A stretch of DNA of 64,000 bases from Actinomycetota bacterium (GTDB taxonomy: Bacteria > Actinomycetota > Nitriliruptoria > Nitriliruptorales > Nitriliruptoraceae): contig JAHWJY010000003.1 of assembly GCA_019348135.1 (NCBI GenBank), forward strand, positions 1 to 64,000. Direction: 5' to 3'. This document shows, in pieces, positions 39,804-48,633 of the stretch; position 1 is the first letter of the stretch, and every line of letters starts with the position of its first letter. Made by a program: the position numbers and the translations under genes. Below the pieces are notes generated by a model. It made no database searches, was not told the origin of the DNA, and was given only the letters and a program-made list of their open reading frames with translations.

Positions 39804-39873
39804 GGCCGGCCCGGGCAGGACCACCGTCCCCGGACGTCGAAGGACGCCCCGACACCGAGGCGGGACGACGACG

Positions 39874-41373
39874 ATGACGAGGCGGGCGGCGGGACGGGCA
39901 CGACGGACCTGGGGGTCGGCGTTCGCGACGGCCGTGCTCGCCGTCGGCCTGGTGGGCTTCGCCCCGGCCGAGGTGCGCCGTGACGCCCCGGCGGTCGGCG
40001 AGACCGACCTGTTCAACCTCGAGCACGTCTACAACTTCAACATCGAAGCGTCCGAGTGGGACCTCGAGGCCGCCGACCACGACGTCGACGAGCAGGGCAC
40101 GGACCTCGAGTTCTTCACGACCGAGGTCGACGGGGTCGCGCGCGACTACGCGGTGGTCGGCGGCTACAGCCGCGGCGCCTACATCTTCGACATCACCGAC
40201 CCGGCCGCCACCGAGCTGGCCCAGTTCGTCCCCTGCGCCCAGCCGCGCAACGACGTCGCCGTGGGCCAGTACGAGGTCGACGGTGACCAGCGGACGTTCA
40301 TCGGCCTGTCGCTGCAGCGCGGGACCGTCTGCGCGGAGGCCGGCCCGGTCGTCAACGACGGTCCGTCGGGCGGCTTCGCGTTCTTCGACGTGACCGACCC
40401 CACCCAGCCGGCCGTCGGGCTCGGCGCGGTCCAGGTCGGCTTCGGCGGCGTGCACAACCTGGTCTTCCACCCCACGGAGCCGCTGGCCTACATCTGGAAC
40501 GGTGCGCTCCCCGGTGCGGTGAGCTCGATCCCGATCGTCGACTTCAGCGACCTGTCGGCGATCACCGTGTCCGAGGGGCCGACGACGCTGGGCGGACCGC
40601 ACGACGGCGAGCTCTCCCCCGACGGGACGCGGCTGTACGTGGCGAGCGAGAACAACTACGAGATCTTCGACAACACCGACCCGCGGAACCCGGTCCGCAT
40701 CGGCGCGTTCACGCCCAACATCGGCACCTACGCCCACGGGTACTTCCCGACGCCCGACGGCCGGCTGGCGATCACGAACAACGAGTCGCTGGCGCTCGGC
40801 GGGTTCTTCCGGGCCAACAGCGGGGTGTGCCCCGGCGAGGGGCTGGCCTTCTACGACACCTCCGATCCCGGGGCCGTGGTGGCGCCGCTCGGCTACTTCG
40901 CGCCGCCCGTCCAGGGCCAGACCGACGCCCGGGCGTGCACGTCCCACTTCGGCCGCATCGCCGACAACAACCAGGTCATGACGATCGGCTGGTACATCCT
41001 CGGGACCCGGGTCATCGACTTCTCGGACCCCTCGGCCCCGCGCGAGATCGGCGCGGCCACCATCGCCGACGAGGAGGACGACCCGACCGAGGGTGGGAGC
41101 GAGGCGTGGTCCTCGAAGACCTACGAGGGGCCGTACGTCTACGTCGGCGACCTCCGGCGTGGGTTCGACGTGTTCCGCTGGAGCGGACCGACCTGTGGCC
41201 CCGACCACGCGGCGCCCGGCGCCTGGCCCTGGGCCGACGGCTGGACCCCGGACTGCGTCCCGGACGGCCGCGCGACCCTCGTCGAGCCGACCACCGCCAT
41301 GGCCCCCGACCCCCGCGAGCTCGAGGTGCGCGCACCGGTCGGGGCGGGGTCCGGCTACAGCTGCGCGATCTGA
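39874..41373 (+). CDS. Secreted LVIVD-repeat protein (2)
   Basis: 499 residues from ATG 39874. Twin arginines near the start (RRAAGRARRTW) are followed by a hydrophobic signal region (AFATAVLAVGLVGFA), so it may be exported by Tat or Sec. Blades of the LVIVD type follow: VVGGYSRGAYIFDITDPAA, FAFFDVTDPTQP, SENNYEIFDNTDPRNPV and YVGDLRRGFDVFRWSG. A second such protein is at 22445-23818, but the two differ outside the blades. Role unknown; extracellular beta-propeller-like binding or enzymatic scaffolding is possible. Confidence 0.82.
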   Translation: MTRRAAGRARRTWGSAFATAVLAVGLVGFAPAEVRRDAPAVGETDLFNLEHVYNFNIEASEWDLEAADHDVDEQGTDLEFFTTEVDGVARDYAVVGGYSRGAYIFDITDPAATELAQFVPCAQPRNDVAVGQYEVDGDQRTFIGLSLQRGTVCAEAGPVVNDGPSGGFAFFDVTDPTQPAVGLGAVQVGFGGVHNLVFHPTEPLAYIWNGALPGAVSSIPIVDFSDLSAITVSEGPTTLGGPHDGELSPDGTRLYVASENNYEIFDNTDPRNPVRIGAFTPNIGTYAHGYFPTPDGRLAITNNESLALGGFFRANSGVCPGEGLAFYDTSDPGAVVAPLGYFAPPVQGQTDARACTSHFGRIADNNQVMTIGWYILGTRVIDFSDPSAPREIGAATIADEEDDPTEGGSEAWSSKTYEGPYVYVGDLRRGFDVFRWSGPTCGPDHAAPGAWPWADGWTPDCVPDGRATLVEPTTAMAPDPRELEVRAPVGAGSGYSCAI

Positions 41374-41385
41374 CCGCGGGCCGAC

Positions 41386-42390
41386 CTACGGGCGTCGCAC
41401 ACGCGCGATGCTGCGGCGGTCGAAGAGCGACGACAGGTAGAGCCAGCCGCCGTGCTCGCGCACGCCGGTGACGAGCGGGTAGACGGAGCCGTCGCCGGCG
41501 AGGACGTCCGTCACGTCGCCGTGCTCGTCCAGGCCGACCACCAGCGAGACGGGGTTGGCGGAGGGACGCAGCTGCTCGGGCAGCGCTGCCGCGATCCGCC
41601 GCAGGACCGGGGCGCGCGGGAGGATCAGGTCCAGGGCGGCGACGCGCAACGAGGGCACGGCGCACCAGATCGTGCCGTCCGGGGCGGTCGACAGGTTGTC
41701 CGGCATCCCGGGGAGCGGCGTGCTGAAGGGCTCGGTCGCCCCCGCCGACGGACCGGTCAGCACCACCCGGTGGAGGGCGTAGCGGCCCGTCTCCGCGACG
41801 ACGGCGAACGTCTCGTCCGCGGACAGCGTCACCCCGTTCGCGAAGACGAGCCCCGCGTGCAGCCGGTCGACCTCTCCCGAGGACGGGTCCAGGCGCCACA
41901 GCGAGCCCGTGGCCGACTGCTCCATGAGGTCGAGCTCGTGGTCGGCGAGCGTGAACCGGCGCGTCGACTCCGTGAACAGGATGGTCCCGTCGTTGCGGAC
42001 CGCGGCGTTGTTGGTGAGGACCAGCGGCCGCCCCTCGACCTCGGTGAGCAGCACCTCGCGGCGGCCGTCGTCGGGATCCACGAGCACCAGACCGTGGTCC
42101 GCGTGGCAGCACAGGATGCGCCCGTCGGGCATGACCTCGACGCCGAGCACCTGCCCGCCGCCGAGCTCCGCGACGACGGCGGGCTCGCCACCCCCGGCCG
42201 GGAAGCGCACCAGCCGGCCGTCGCTGAGGCCGGTGAGCACGCGGCCCTCCGCGTCGACCGCCACGTCCTCCGGTCCCTTCGCCGGGACCTCCCAGCGCTC
42301 GACGGCGTCGAGGCTGGCGGTGGGCGCCCACTCGCCCGCGAGGCCGGGATCCTGCGGCGGGGTCCAACGTTCGGGTCGGATCTTCGGCAT
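41386..42390 (-). CDS. SMP-30/gluconolactonase/strictosidine-synthase-like beta-propeller
   Basis: 334 residues from ATG 42390, with AGGAGAG upstream. The six-bladed propeller shows as KGPEDVAVDAEGRVLTGLSDGRLVR, then LVFANGVTLSADETFAVVAETGRY and FSTPLPGMPDNLSTAPDGTIWCAV; the GPEDVAVD and LPGMPDN blades are typical of strictosidine-synthase-like proteins (PF03088), which share the fold with SMP-30 lactonases. A conserved Asn/Asp in PDNLSTAPDG would bind calcium. It converges with the LVIVD gene with a 12-base gap. Substrate unassigned. Confidence 0.85.
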   Translation of the reverse strand: MPKIRPERWTPPQDPGLAGEWAPTASLDAVERWEVPAKGPEDVAVDAEGRVLTGLSDGRLVRFPAGGGEPAVVAELGGGQVLGVEVMPDGRILCCHADHGLVLVDPDDGRREVLLTEVEGRPLVLTNNAAVRNDGTILFTESTRRFTLADHELDLMEQSATGSLWRLDPSSGEVDRLHAGLVFANGVTLSADETFAVVAETGRYALHRVVLTGPSAGATEPFSTPLPGMPDNLSTAPDGTIWCAVPSLRVAALDLILPRAPVLRRIAAALPEQLRPSANPVSLVVGLDEHGDVTDVLAGDGSVYPLVTGVREHGGWLYLSSLFDRRSIARVRRP

Positions 42391-42444
42391 CAGCTCTCCT
42401 CGTGGCGTCGGAAGCGCGGTGCGGGACGGGTTAGCCTCGCGGCC

Positions 42445-43704
42445 ATGATCGACGTGAAGCTGCTCCGAGAGGATCCCGAGGGGGTCGCCGTCGCGCTCGG
42501 CCGCCGAGGCTACGCCCGCGAGGACGTGGACCGCATGGTCGCGCTCGACCGCCGCCGCCGCGAGCTCATCGCCGAGGTGGACACGGCGCGCAACGAGCAG
42601 AAGACCGCGTCGAAGCTGATCGGCCAGGCATCCCCCGACGAGCGCCAGGCCCTGATCGACGCGGCGGCGGCGGTGAAGGAGCGCGTGGCGGCGCTCGAGG
42701 GGCAGCTCGCCGCGGCCGAGGAGGCGTTCGGAACCGCTCTCGCGTCGGTGCCGAACCTGCCCCACCCGGATGCCCCGGACGGTCACGAGGGGGACGGCGT
42801 CGTGCTCCGCACGGTGGGTACGCGTCCCACCTTCGACTTCGACGTCCGCGACCACGTCGACCTGCTCGAGGCGGCCGACGCGGTCGACCTCGCGCGTGGC
42901 GCCCGCGTCTCCGGCGCCCGGTTCGCCTACCTCAAGGGACCCGGCGCCCTGCTCGAGTTCGCGCTCGTGCGCTACGCGATGGACATCGCCCAGGCGCACG
43001 GGCACGTGCCGGTGATCCCGCCGGTGCTGGTCCGCGAGCCCGCGATGTACGGGACGGGGTTCCTGCCGACCGACGAGCAGCAGATCTTCAAGACCGCGGA
43101 CGACGACCTGTACCTGACCGGCACGGCCGAGGTCCCGCTGGCCGCGCTGCACATGGAGGAGATCCTCGACCCCGACGAGCTGCCCATCCGCTACGTCGGC
43201 TTCTCGACCTGCTTCCGCCGCGAGGCGGGCACCTACGGCAAGGACACCCGCGGCATCTTCCGGGTGCACCAGTTCGACAAGGTGGAGCTGTTCAGCTTCG
43301 TCGCGCCGGACGCCAGCAGCGACGAGCACGAGCGGCTGCTCGCCATCGAGGAGGAGGTGCTGGCCGGCCTCGGGCTGCACTACCAGGTGGTCGACATCCC
43401 GGTCGGCGACCTGGGCGCGTCCGCGGCGCGCAAGTTCGACATCGAGGCGTGGCTGCCGGGCCAGGAGGCGTACCGCGAGCTCACCTCGACGTCGAACACC
43501 ACCGATTACCAGGCCCGTCGTCTCCGCGCCCGCATGCGGGCCGAGGGCGACAACGTCCTGCTCCACACGCTGAACGGCACCGCGCTGGCGGTCGGGCGCA
43601 CGATCATCGCGGTCGTCGAGACCCACCAGCGCGAGGACGGGACCGTCGCCGTGCCGGAGCGGCTCCAGCCGTACCTCGGCACCGACGTCCTCCTGCGCCG
43701 CTAG
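42445..43704 (+). CDS. serS: Seryl-tRNA synthetase
   Basis: 419 residues from ATG 42445. The N-terminal tRNA-binding coiled coil (RRRRELIAEVDTARNEQKTASKLIG ... ALEGQLAAAEEAF) is followed by the class II catalytic core: motif 2 TCFRREAGTYGKDTRG and motif 3 LNGTALAVGRTIIAVVE. TGTAEVPLAALH is the SerRS-specific serine-binding loop. It charges tRNA-Ser; two tRNA-Ser genes lie 2.4 and 7.7 kb downstream. Confidence 0.98.
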   Translation: MIDVKLLREDPEGVAVALGRRGYAREDVDRMVALDRRRRELIAEVDTARNEQKTASKLIGQASPDERQALIDAAAAVKERVAALEGQLAAAEEAFGTALASVPNLPHPDAPDGHEGDGVVLRTVGTRPTFDFDVRDHVDLLEAADAVDLARGARVSGARFAYLKGPGALLEFALVRYAMDIAQAHGHVPVIPPVLVREPAMYGTGFLPTDEQQIFKTADDDLYLTGTAEVPLAALHMEEILDPDELPIRYVGFSTCFRREAGTYGKDTRGIFRVHQFDKVELFSFVAPDASSDEHERLLAIEEEVLAGLGLHYQVVDIPVGDLGASAARKFDIEAWLPGQEAYRELTSTSNTTDYQARRLRARMRAEGDNVLLHTLNGTALAVGRTIIAVVETHQREDGTVAVPERLQPYLGTDVLLRR

Positions 43705-43861
43705 CCCGTCCTGCGACGCCCCCGGCCGCGTGGCCACCGCCGGTGGCCGACACCCCCTCCGGACGGACGCGGGGGGGCCGACGGGGCGCGCCTCACCCTG
43801 CGTACCGTCGAGTGCGTCGCTCCCGCCCCGGACGCGACCCCCGACGCGCACGAGGTCGCCG

Positions 43862-46012
43862 GTGCCCGAACCACGCCCCTCCTTCCGCCCGCTCGCACCG
43901 TGGCAGGCGCTGCTGGCCCTGCCGCTCGTGATCGCCCTGGCGGCGACGACGCTCGGGGTGCTGACGCTGCCGGCGCTCGCGACGGCGGACGGCGCCATCG
44001 GCACCGTCCGGGACGAGCTGCTCGACCTGCCCCCGTTGCCGGACGTCGTGGCGCCTGCCGAGCGCTCACGCATGTACGACAGCGGCGGCAACTTCATGGG
44101 CTACCTGGTCGGGGCCGAGAACCGCGACATCGTGCCCCTCGACCGCATACCCGAGCGGGTGCGGCAGGCGGTGATCGCCACCGAGGACGACACGTTCTAC
44201 GAGCACAACGGGGTCAACCGGGCCGCGATCATGCGGGCGATGATGACCAACGTCCAGTCGGGCGACATCGAGCAGGGTGCCTCGACCATCACCCAGCAGT
44301 ACGTCAAGAACGCGATGCTGTCGAACGCGCAGACCCTGGAGCGCAAGCTGCAGGAGGCCATCTACGCCACCCGGCTCGAGCGGGAGCTCAGCAAGGACGA
44401 GATCCTCGAGCGCTACCTGAACCTCGCCTACTTCGGGTCCGGGGCCTACGGGGTGGCCGCGGCCGCCGAGCGGTACTTCGGCGTGGGGATCGAGGACGTC
44501 ACGCTCGGCCAGGCGGCGATGCTGGCGGGCATGATCCGTCTGCCCGAGGTGAACAACCCGATCCGCTCGCCGGAGGCGGCGCTCGCCCGCCGGGACGTCG
44601 TGCTGCGGCAGATGCGGATCGCGGGCTTCATCACCCCCGAGGAGGAGCAGCAGGCCAGCACCGAGCGGTGGGACCCTGAGCGCGTGACCGAGCCGCCGGC
44701 CCCGCCGCACCCGTTCTTCGTCGAGTACGTGAAGAAGCTGCTGCTCGACCACCCCGCGCTGGGTGAGACGCGCCAGGAGCGGATCGACGCCGTCTTCGGC
44801 GGTGGGCTGCGGATCCACACGACGCTGGACCAGCGCATGCAGACGCTCGCGAACCAGGCCATCGCGGACCACCTGCAGGATCCCGTCGAACACCCGCTCG
44901 GGGGCCTGCTGTCCCTCGAGGCCGACAGCGGCCAGATCCGCACCATGGCGCTCGGCCCGAAGGAGTTCGGCAGCTGCGAGGAGCACCCGGACGACTGTCA
45001 CGTGACCAAGGTCAACCCCCTGGTCCCGGGCATGGGTGGCTCGGGACGCCAGGTCGGGTCCTCCATCAAGCCGATCGTCGACACGGCGGCGCTCGACGCC
45101 GGCTTGCGCACGAGCTTCTACACGAGCGTCCGGGACGGCAAGGAGATCCCCGGCTGCATCGACTACAAGGACGGCGAGAAGGGGCTGTACCGACCCGTCA
45201 ACTACAGCCCGACCGGCGGCAGCATGGACATGCCGGAGGCGCTGCGGCGGTCGAACAACGTCTACCACGCGACCGTCGTCGGCGAGATCGGGCCCCAGAC
45301 CGTCGGCGCGATGGCCAACCGGATGGGCATCGGGAGCGTGCCCGCCGACTACCCGCACTGCTCGATCGGCCTCGGAGCCATCGACGCGTTCCCCATCGAG
45401 ATGGCGTCCGCGTTCGCGACGCTCGCCAACGGCGGCGTCGCGTGCGTGCCGTACGCGATCACGGAGGTCACGGACGCGGACGGCAACGTGCTGATCGCGC
45501 GGGAGCCCAGCTGCGAGCGGGTGGTGGACCAGGAGATCGCGGACAAGCTGGTGACGATGATGCAGGCGGTCGTCGAGAGCGGGACCGCCACCGCTGCCCA
45601 GATCGGGCGTCCCGTGGCCGGCAAGACCGGTACCACCAACGACTTCAAGGACGCCTGGTTCGTCGGGTTCACGCCGCAGCTCGTGACGGCGGCCTGGGTC
45701 GGCTTCGAGATCCCCCGCGAGATGTACGGCGTGCTCGGGCACCGACGCGTCACCGGTGGCTCGATCCCGGCGCAGCTGTGGCACGACTACATGCTCCCGA
45801 CGATGGAGCCGTTCGAGGTCGAGGCGCTCCCGCGGGTCCCGCTCGACCGCTACACCCCGCCGAAGCCGAAGCCGAAGCCGCAACCGGCCGACGAGCCTCC
45901 GGACGAGCCTGCCGACCAGCCCGCCGACCCGCCGGCCGACGAGCCGCCGCCCGACGCCGGTGACGGCAACGGCGGCAACGGCGGCGGCAACGGTGACGGT
46001 GGCGGCGACTGA
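43862..46012 (+). CDS. Class A penicillin-binding protein (bifunctional)
   Basis: 716 residues from GTG 43862. One membrane helix (LLALPLVIALAATTLGVL) anchors it. The glycosyltransferase domain has EDDTFYEHNGVN with catalytic Glu near 108, then GASTITQQYVKNA and RYLNLAYFGSGAYGV. The transpeptidase domain carries SxxK (S400-S-I-K403), SNN near 464 and KTGT near 588. The C-terminal tail is a low-complexity lysine/proline then aspartate/glycine run (PKPKPKPQP, GNGGNGGGNGDGGGD). It polymerises and cross-links peptidoglycan. tRNA-Ser(UGA) begins 70 bases downstream. Confidence 0.95.
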   Translation: MPEPRPSFRPLAPWQALLALPLVIALAATTLGVLTLPALATADGAIGTVRDELLDLPPLPDVVAPAERSRMYDSGGNFMGYLVGAENRDIVPLDRIPERVRQAVIATEDDTFYEHNGVNRAAIMRAMMTNVQSGDIEQGASTITQQYVKNAMLSNAQTLERKLQEAIYATRLERELSKDEILERYLNLAYFGSGAYGVAAAAERYFGVGIEDVTLGQAAMLAGMIRLPEVNNPIRSPEAALARRDVVLRQMRIAGFITPEEEQQASTERWDPERVTEPPAPPHPFFVEYVKKLLLDHPALGETRQERIDAVFGGGLRIHTTLDQRMQTLANQAIADHLQDPVEHPLGGLLSLEADSGQIRTMALGPKEFGSCEEHPDDCHVTKVNPLVPGMGGSGRQVGSSIKPIVDTAALDAGLRTSFYTSVRDGKEIPGCIDYKDGEKGLYRPVNYSPTGGSMDMPEALRRSNNVYHATVVGEIGPQTVGAMANRMGIGSVPADYPHCSIGLGAIDAFPIEMASAFATLANGGVACVPYAITEVTDADGNVLIAREPSCERVVDQEIADKLVTMMQAVVESGTATAAQIGRPVAGKTGTTNDFKDAWFVGFTPQLVTAAWVGFEIPREMYGVLGHRRVTGGSIPAQLWHDYMLPTMEPFEVEALPRVPLDRYTPPKPKPKPQPADEPPDEPADQPADPPADEPPPDAGDGNGGNGGGNGDGGGD

Positions 46013-46082
46013 CGAGGTGCGGGCGGGCTGCGCCGGGAGCCGGAGGGCTACCCTCCGGGACCGGCGCCCCTCGCGGCGTCCC

Positions 46083-46170
46083 GGAGGGTTGGCAGAGCGG
46101 ACGAATGCACTCGCCTTGAAAGCGAGCGACCCGCAAGGGTCCGGGGGTTCGAATCCCTCACCCTCCGCCA
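46083..46170 (+). tRNA. tRNA-Ser (anticodon UGA), CCA encoded
   Basis: 88 bases. The acceptor stem GGAGGGT (46083-46089) pairs with ACCCTCC (46160-46166), followed by G and encoded CCA. The anticodon stem CTCGC/GCGAG closes the loop CTTGAAA with TGA at 46117-46119. A long variable arm (CGACCCGCAAGGGTC) and the GGTTCGAATCC T-arm are present, as for tRNA-Ser. It reads UCA codons. Confidence 0.95.
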
Positions 46171-46190
46171 CCGCCAGCGGGAGCTCGAGG

Positions 46191-46865
46191 GTGGGAACGA
46201 CACCGCGGATCCTCGTCGTCGAGGACGACCGGACGCTGCGTGACGCCATCGCGTCCGCGCTCCGGCACGAGGGCTACACGGTCCGCTCCACGGGCCGGTC
46301 CGGCAAGGCCGTCGAGCTCGCAACGTCCTTCCGGCCCGACCTCGCGGTCCTCGACGTCCGCTTCCCCGACGGGCCCGACGGGTTCGACCTCGCGCGGGCG
46401 CTGCGGGGCGGCTCCGACGCACCGATCGTGTTCGTGACCGCGGCGGAGACGCTCCAGGATCGCCTGACCGGCTTCGACGTGGGCGGCGACGACTACCTCG
46501 TGAAACCGTTCGCGATGCCCGAGCTGCTGGCGCGGGTGCGCGTCCTGCTGCGGCGGTCGGGCCGGGTCGCCTCCCAGACGCTGCAGCTCGGCGACCTCGT
46601 CATCGACGAGAGCGCGCGCACCGTGCTCCGCGGGGAGGCCGAGATCGAGCTGACCCCCACGGAGTTCGACCTGCTGGCCGCCTTCGCCCGGCGACCGGGC
46701 GTGGTGCTGTCGAAGGACCGGCTGCTCGCGCTCGTGTGGGACTTCGCCTCCTACGACGGCAACCTCGTCGAGGTCTACGTCAGCACCTTGCGACGCAAGC
46801 TCGAGGAGGCGGGACCGCGGGTGCTGCACACCGTCCGGGGCGCCGGCTACGTGCTCCGCGCGTGA
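46191..46865 (+). CDS. OmpR-family response regulator
   Basis: 224 residues from GTG 46191, 21 bases after the tRNA. The receiver has acidic pair VVEDDR, phospho-acceptor Asp55 in LAVLDVRFPDGPDGFD, and lysine in DDYLVKPFAMPELLAR. The winged-helix DNA-binding domain (about 130-222) reads LQLGDLVIDESARTVLRGE, ELTPTEFDLLAAFARRPGVVLSK, and YVSTLRRKLEEAG...RTVRGAGYVL-like VLHTVRGAGYVLRA. It overlaps the kinase start by four bases (GTGA), so they form a two-component pair. Confidence 0.94.
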   Translation: MGTTPRILVVEDDRTLRDAIASALRHEGYTVRSTGRSGKAVELATSFRPDLAVLDVRFPDGPDGFDLARALRGGSDAPIVFVTAAETLQDRLTGFDVGGDDYLVKPFAMPELLARVRVLLRRSGRVASQTLQLGDLVIDESARTVLRGEAEIELTPTEFDLLAAFARRPGVVLSKDRLLALVWDFASYDGNLVEVYVSTLRRKLEEAGPRVLHTVRGAGYVLRA

Positions 46866-48178
46866 ACCTCCTCGCGCCCCTCCGCCCCACCTCGCTCCGG
46901 CGGCGGGTCACCCTGAGCGGCGTCGCGATCGTCACCACGCTCGTCCTCGCGTTCGACGTCGTCGTGTACCTGAGCCTGCGGGACCTGATGCTGTCGAACC
47001 TCGAGGACGTGCTCGACGCCCGCGAGCAGCTCGCACGCGAGCTCCTCGCCGAGGTCGGTCCGCTGCCCCCCGAGGAGGTGTCCCGACGTCTCGACGAGGT
47101 CGGGCTCCGCTCGGTCATCCGGACGGTCCCGGGAGCGGTCTTCTCGAGCGAGGGCGCACCCGCGTTCGACCGCCTCCCCGCCGAGGTCGAGGACGACGGC
47201 CCCTACGCGTGGCGGGAGTTCCGCCTGCAGGACGGCAGCCAGCTGTTCATCCTGACGTCCCGCGGCGGTACCGACGCCACCCTGAACCGTCTGCTGTTCC
47301 TGGAGATCGTCGGGACCGTCACGCTCGTCGCGCTCGCCTACGCGCTCCTCGACCGTGCCTCCGCGGTCGTGCTGCGGCCGGTGCGGGACGTGGCGGGAAC
47401 GGCGCGACGGATCGCCGACGGACGCATCCAGGAGCGGCTCCCCCTGCGCGACGACGACCTCGAGCTCGCCGACATGGTCTCGGCCTTCAACGGCATGCTC
47501 GACGAGCTGGAGGACGCGCTCGCGCACTCCCAGGCGGCCGAGGCGACGAGCCGGCGCTTCCTCGCGGACGCCGCCCACCAGCTGCGCAACCCCGTGGCCG
47601 GCATCCGCGCCACGGTCGCGTCGCTGCTGCGGTCCGACGACCCCGGCGAGCGCGACCGCCTGACCGACGCCCTGGCCCGCGAGGTCGCCAGGGTCTCGCG
47701 GCTGCTGTCCTCGTTGCTGCGCGTGGCCCGACTCGACAGCCTCGAGGCGCCGACGTTCCGGCCGACCCCCCTCGACGACATCGCCGCCGCGGTGGTGGAG
47801 CACCACCGGACGCTGGCGCCGCTGCACCGGTTCGACGTCCGGGCGGAGGGCGACTGCACGGCCGAGGTGGACGCCACGGCCGTGCACGAAGCGCTCTCCA
47901 ACCTCGTCGACAACGCGGCGCGCCACGCCGAGGGTCACGTCCGCGTCGAGGTCGCCGGGCAGGACGGGCACGTCGAGGTCGCGGTGGCGGACGACGGGCC
48001 CGGGGTCCCGGCGGCCGACGTGGGACCGATCTTCGACCGGTTCGTGACCCGGGACACCGCCGGCGGGTCCGGCCTCGGCCTGCCGATCGCGCGCGGCATC
48101 GCCGAGGCGCACGACGGCGACCTGTCGTACCGGGACGGTCGGTTCGTCCTGCGGCTGCCGCGGGTGCACCGGGCCTGA
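46862..48178 (+). CDS. Sensor histidine kinase paired with the OmpR regulator
   Basis: 438 residues from GTG 46862. Two membrane helices (IVTTLVLAFDVVVYLSL and LEIVGTVTLVALAYALL) flank a periplasmic loop of about 95 residues. A HAMP domain follows (RDVAGTARRIADGRI), then HisKA with His239 in AAHQLRNPVAGIRATVA, N-box LSNLVDNAARHA, G1 DDGPGVP and G2 GGSGLGLPIARGI. The H-box has Gln-Leu-Arg-Asn rather than Glu-Leu-Arg-Thr, a common variant. Its 3' end includes the first copy of a repeated CTGAGAG motif. Confidence 0.93.
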   Translation: MNLLAPLRPTSLRRRVTLSGVAIVTTLVLAFDVVVYLSLRDLMLSNLEDVLDAREQLARELLAEVGPLPPEEVSRRLDEVGLRSVIRTVPGAVFSSEGAPAFDRLPAEVEDDGPYAWREFRLQDGSQLFILTSRGGTDATLNRLLFLEIVGTVTLVALAYALLDRASAVVLRPVRDVAGTARRIADGRIQERLPLRDDDLELADMVSAFNGMLDELEDALAHSQAAEATSRRFLADAAHQLRNPVAGIRATVASLLRSDDPGERDRLTDALAREVARVSRLLSSLLRVARLDSLEAPTFRPTPLDDIAAAVVEHHRTLAPLHRFDVRAEGDCTAEVDATAVHEALSNLVDNAARHAEGHVRVEVAGQDGHVEVAVADDGPGVPAADVGPIFDRFVTRDTAGGSGLGLPIARGIAEAHDGDLSYRDGRFVLRLPRVHRA

Positions 48179-48192
48179 GAGTTCGCTGAGAG
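48175..48192 (+). promoter_or_regulatory. Tandem CTGAGAG direct repeats, 11-base period
   Basis: CTGAGAG occurs at 48175-48181 and again at 48186-48192, with an 11-base centre-to-centre spacing, one helical turn, as OmpR-family regulators bind. It lies at the stop of the kinase gene and about 160 bases before the small lipoprotein gene. It could be a target of the OmpR-type regulator encoded just upstream. Confidence 0.35.
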
Positions 48193-48354
48193 CCGGACCG
48201 AACGGCCACCCGACGATCCATGTGGGAGGGGCCCGGGAACGGCTGCCAGACGCCCCTTCCGACGCTCGCCCTGGCCGTCCGGCGGGGCTCGCCGGCGGTT
48301 GCACGCCCTCCCGGAGCCCGACACGGTCACGTCACCCGACCGAGGAGATCGAAC

Positions 48355-48540
48355 ATGAAGATCCGCTCCGCGTTCCCCGTCCTGATCGTCGCCGGTGGCC
48401 TCGCCTTCGGCATGGCGGCCTGTGAGGCCGAGGACGGCGGCGGCACGTCCCCGGGCCTCGAGGCACCGGCCGAGGACGGCGCCGGCACGGACCCGCTGGC
48501 GCCGGCGACGACCGAGGACGCGGGCCTCGGGGAGGGCTGA
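48355..48540 (+). CDS. Small lipoprotein-like exported protein
   Basis: 61 residues from ATG 48355 with GAGGAG upstream. A short basic start (KIRSAFP) and hydrophobic core end in FGMAACEAEDG, so the cysteine near 22 may be lipidated. The remaining 38 residues are acidic and alanine/glycine/proline-rich low complexity. It lies between two sensor-kinase systems and may be their target. No family recognised. Confidence 0.6.
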   Translation: MKIRSAFPVLIVAGGLAFGMAACEAEDGGGTSPGLEAPAEDGAGTDPLAPATTEDAGLGEG

Positions 48541-48633
48541 CCGCCCTTTCCCCCCGTTCGCCCCTCCGGCACGGCACACTCGGGACCGTCCGTGGCAACG
48601 GACGGTCCCGAGGTGGCGGGTCGGAGGGGTGTC

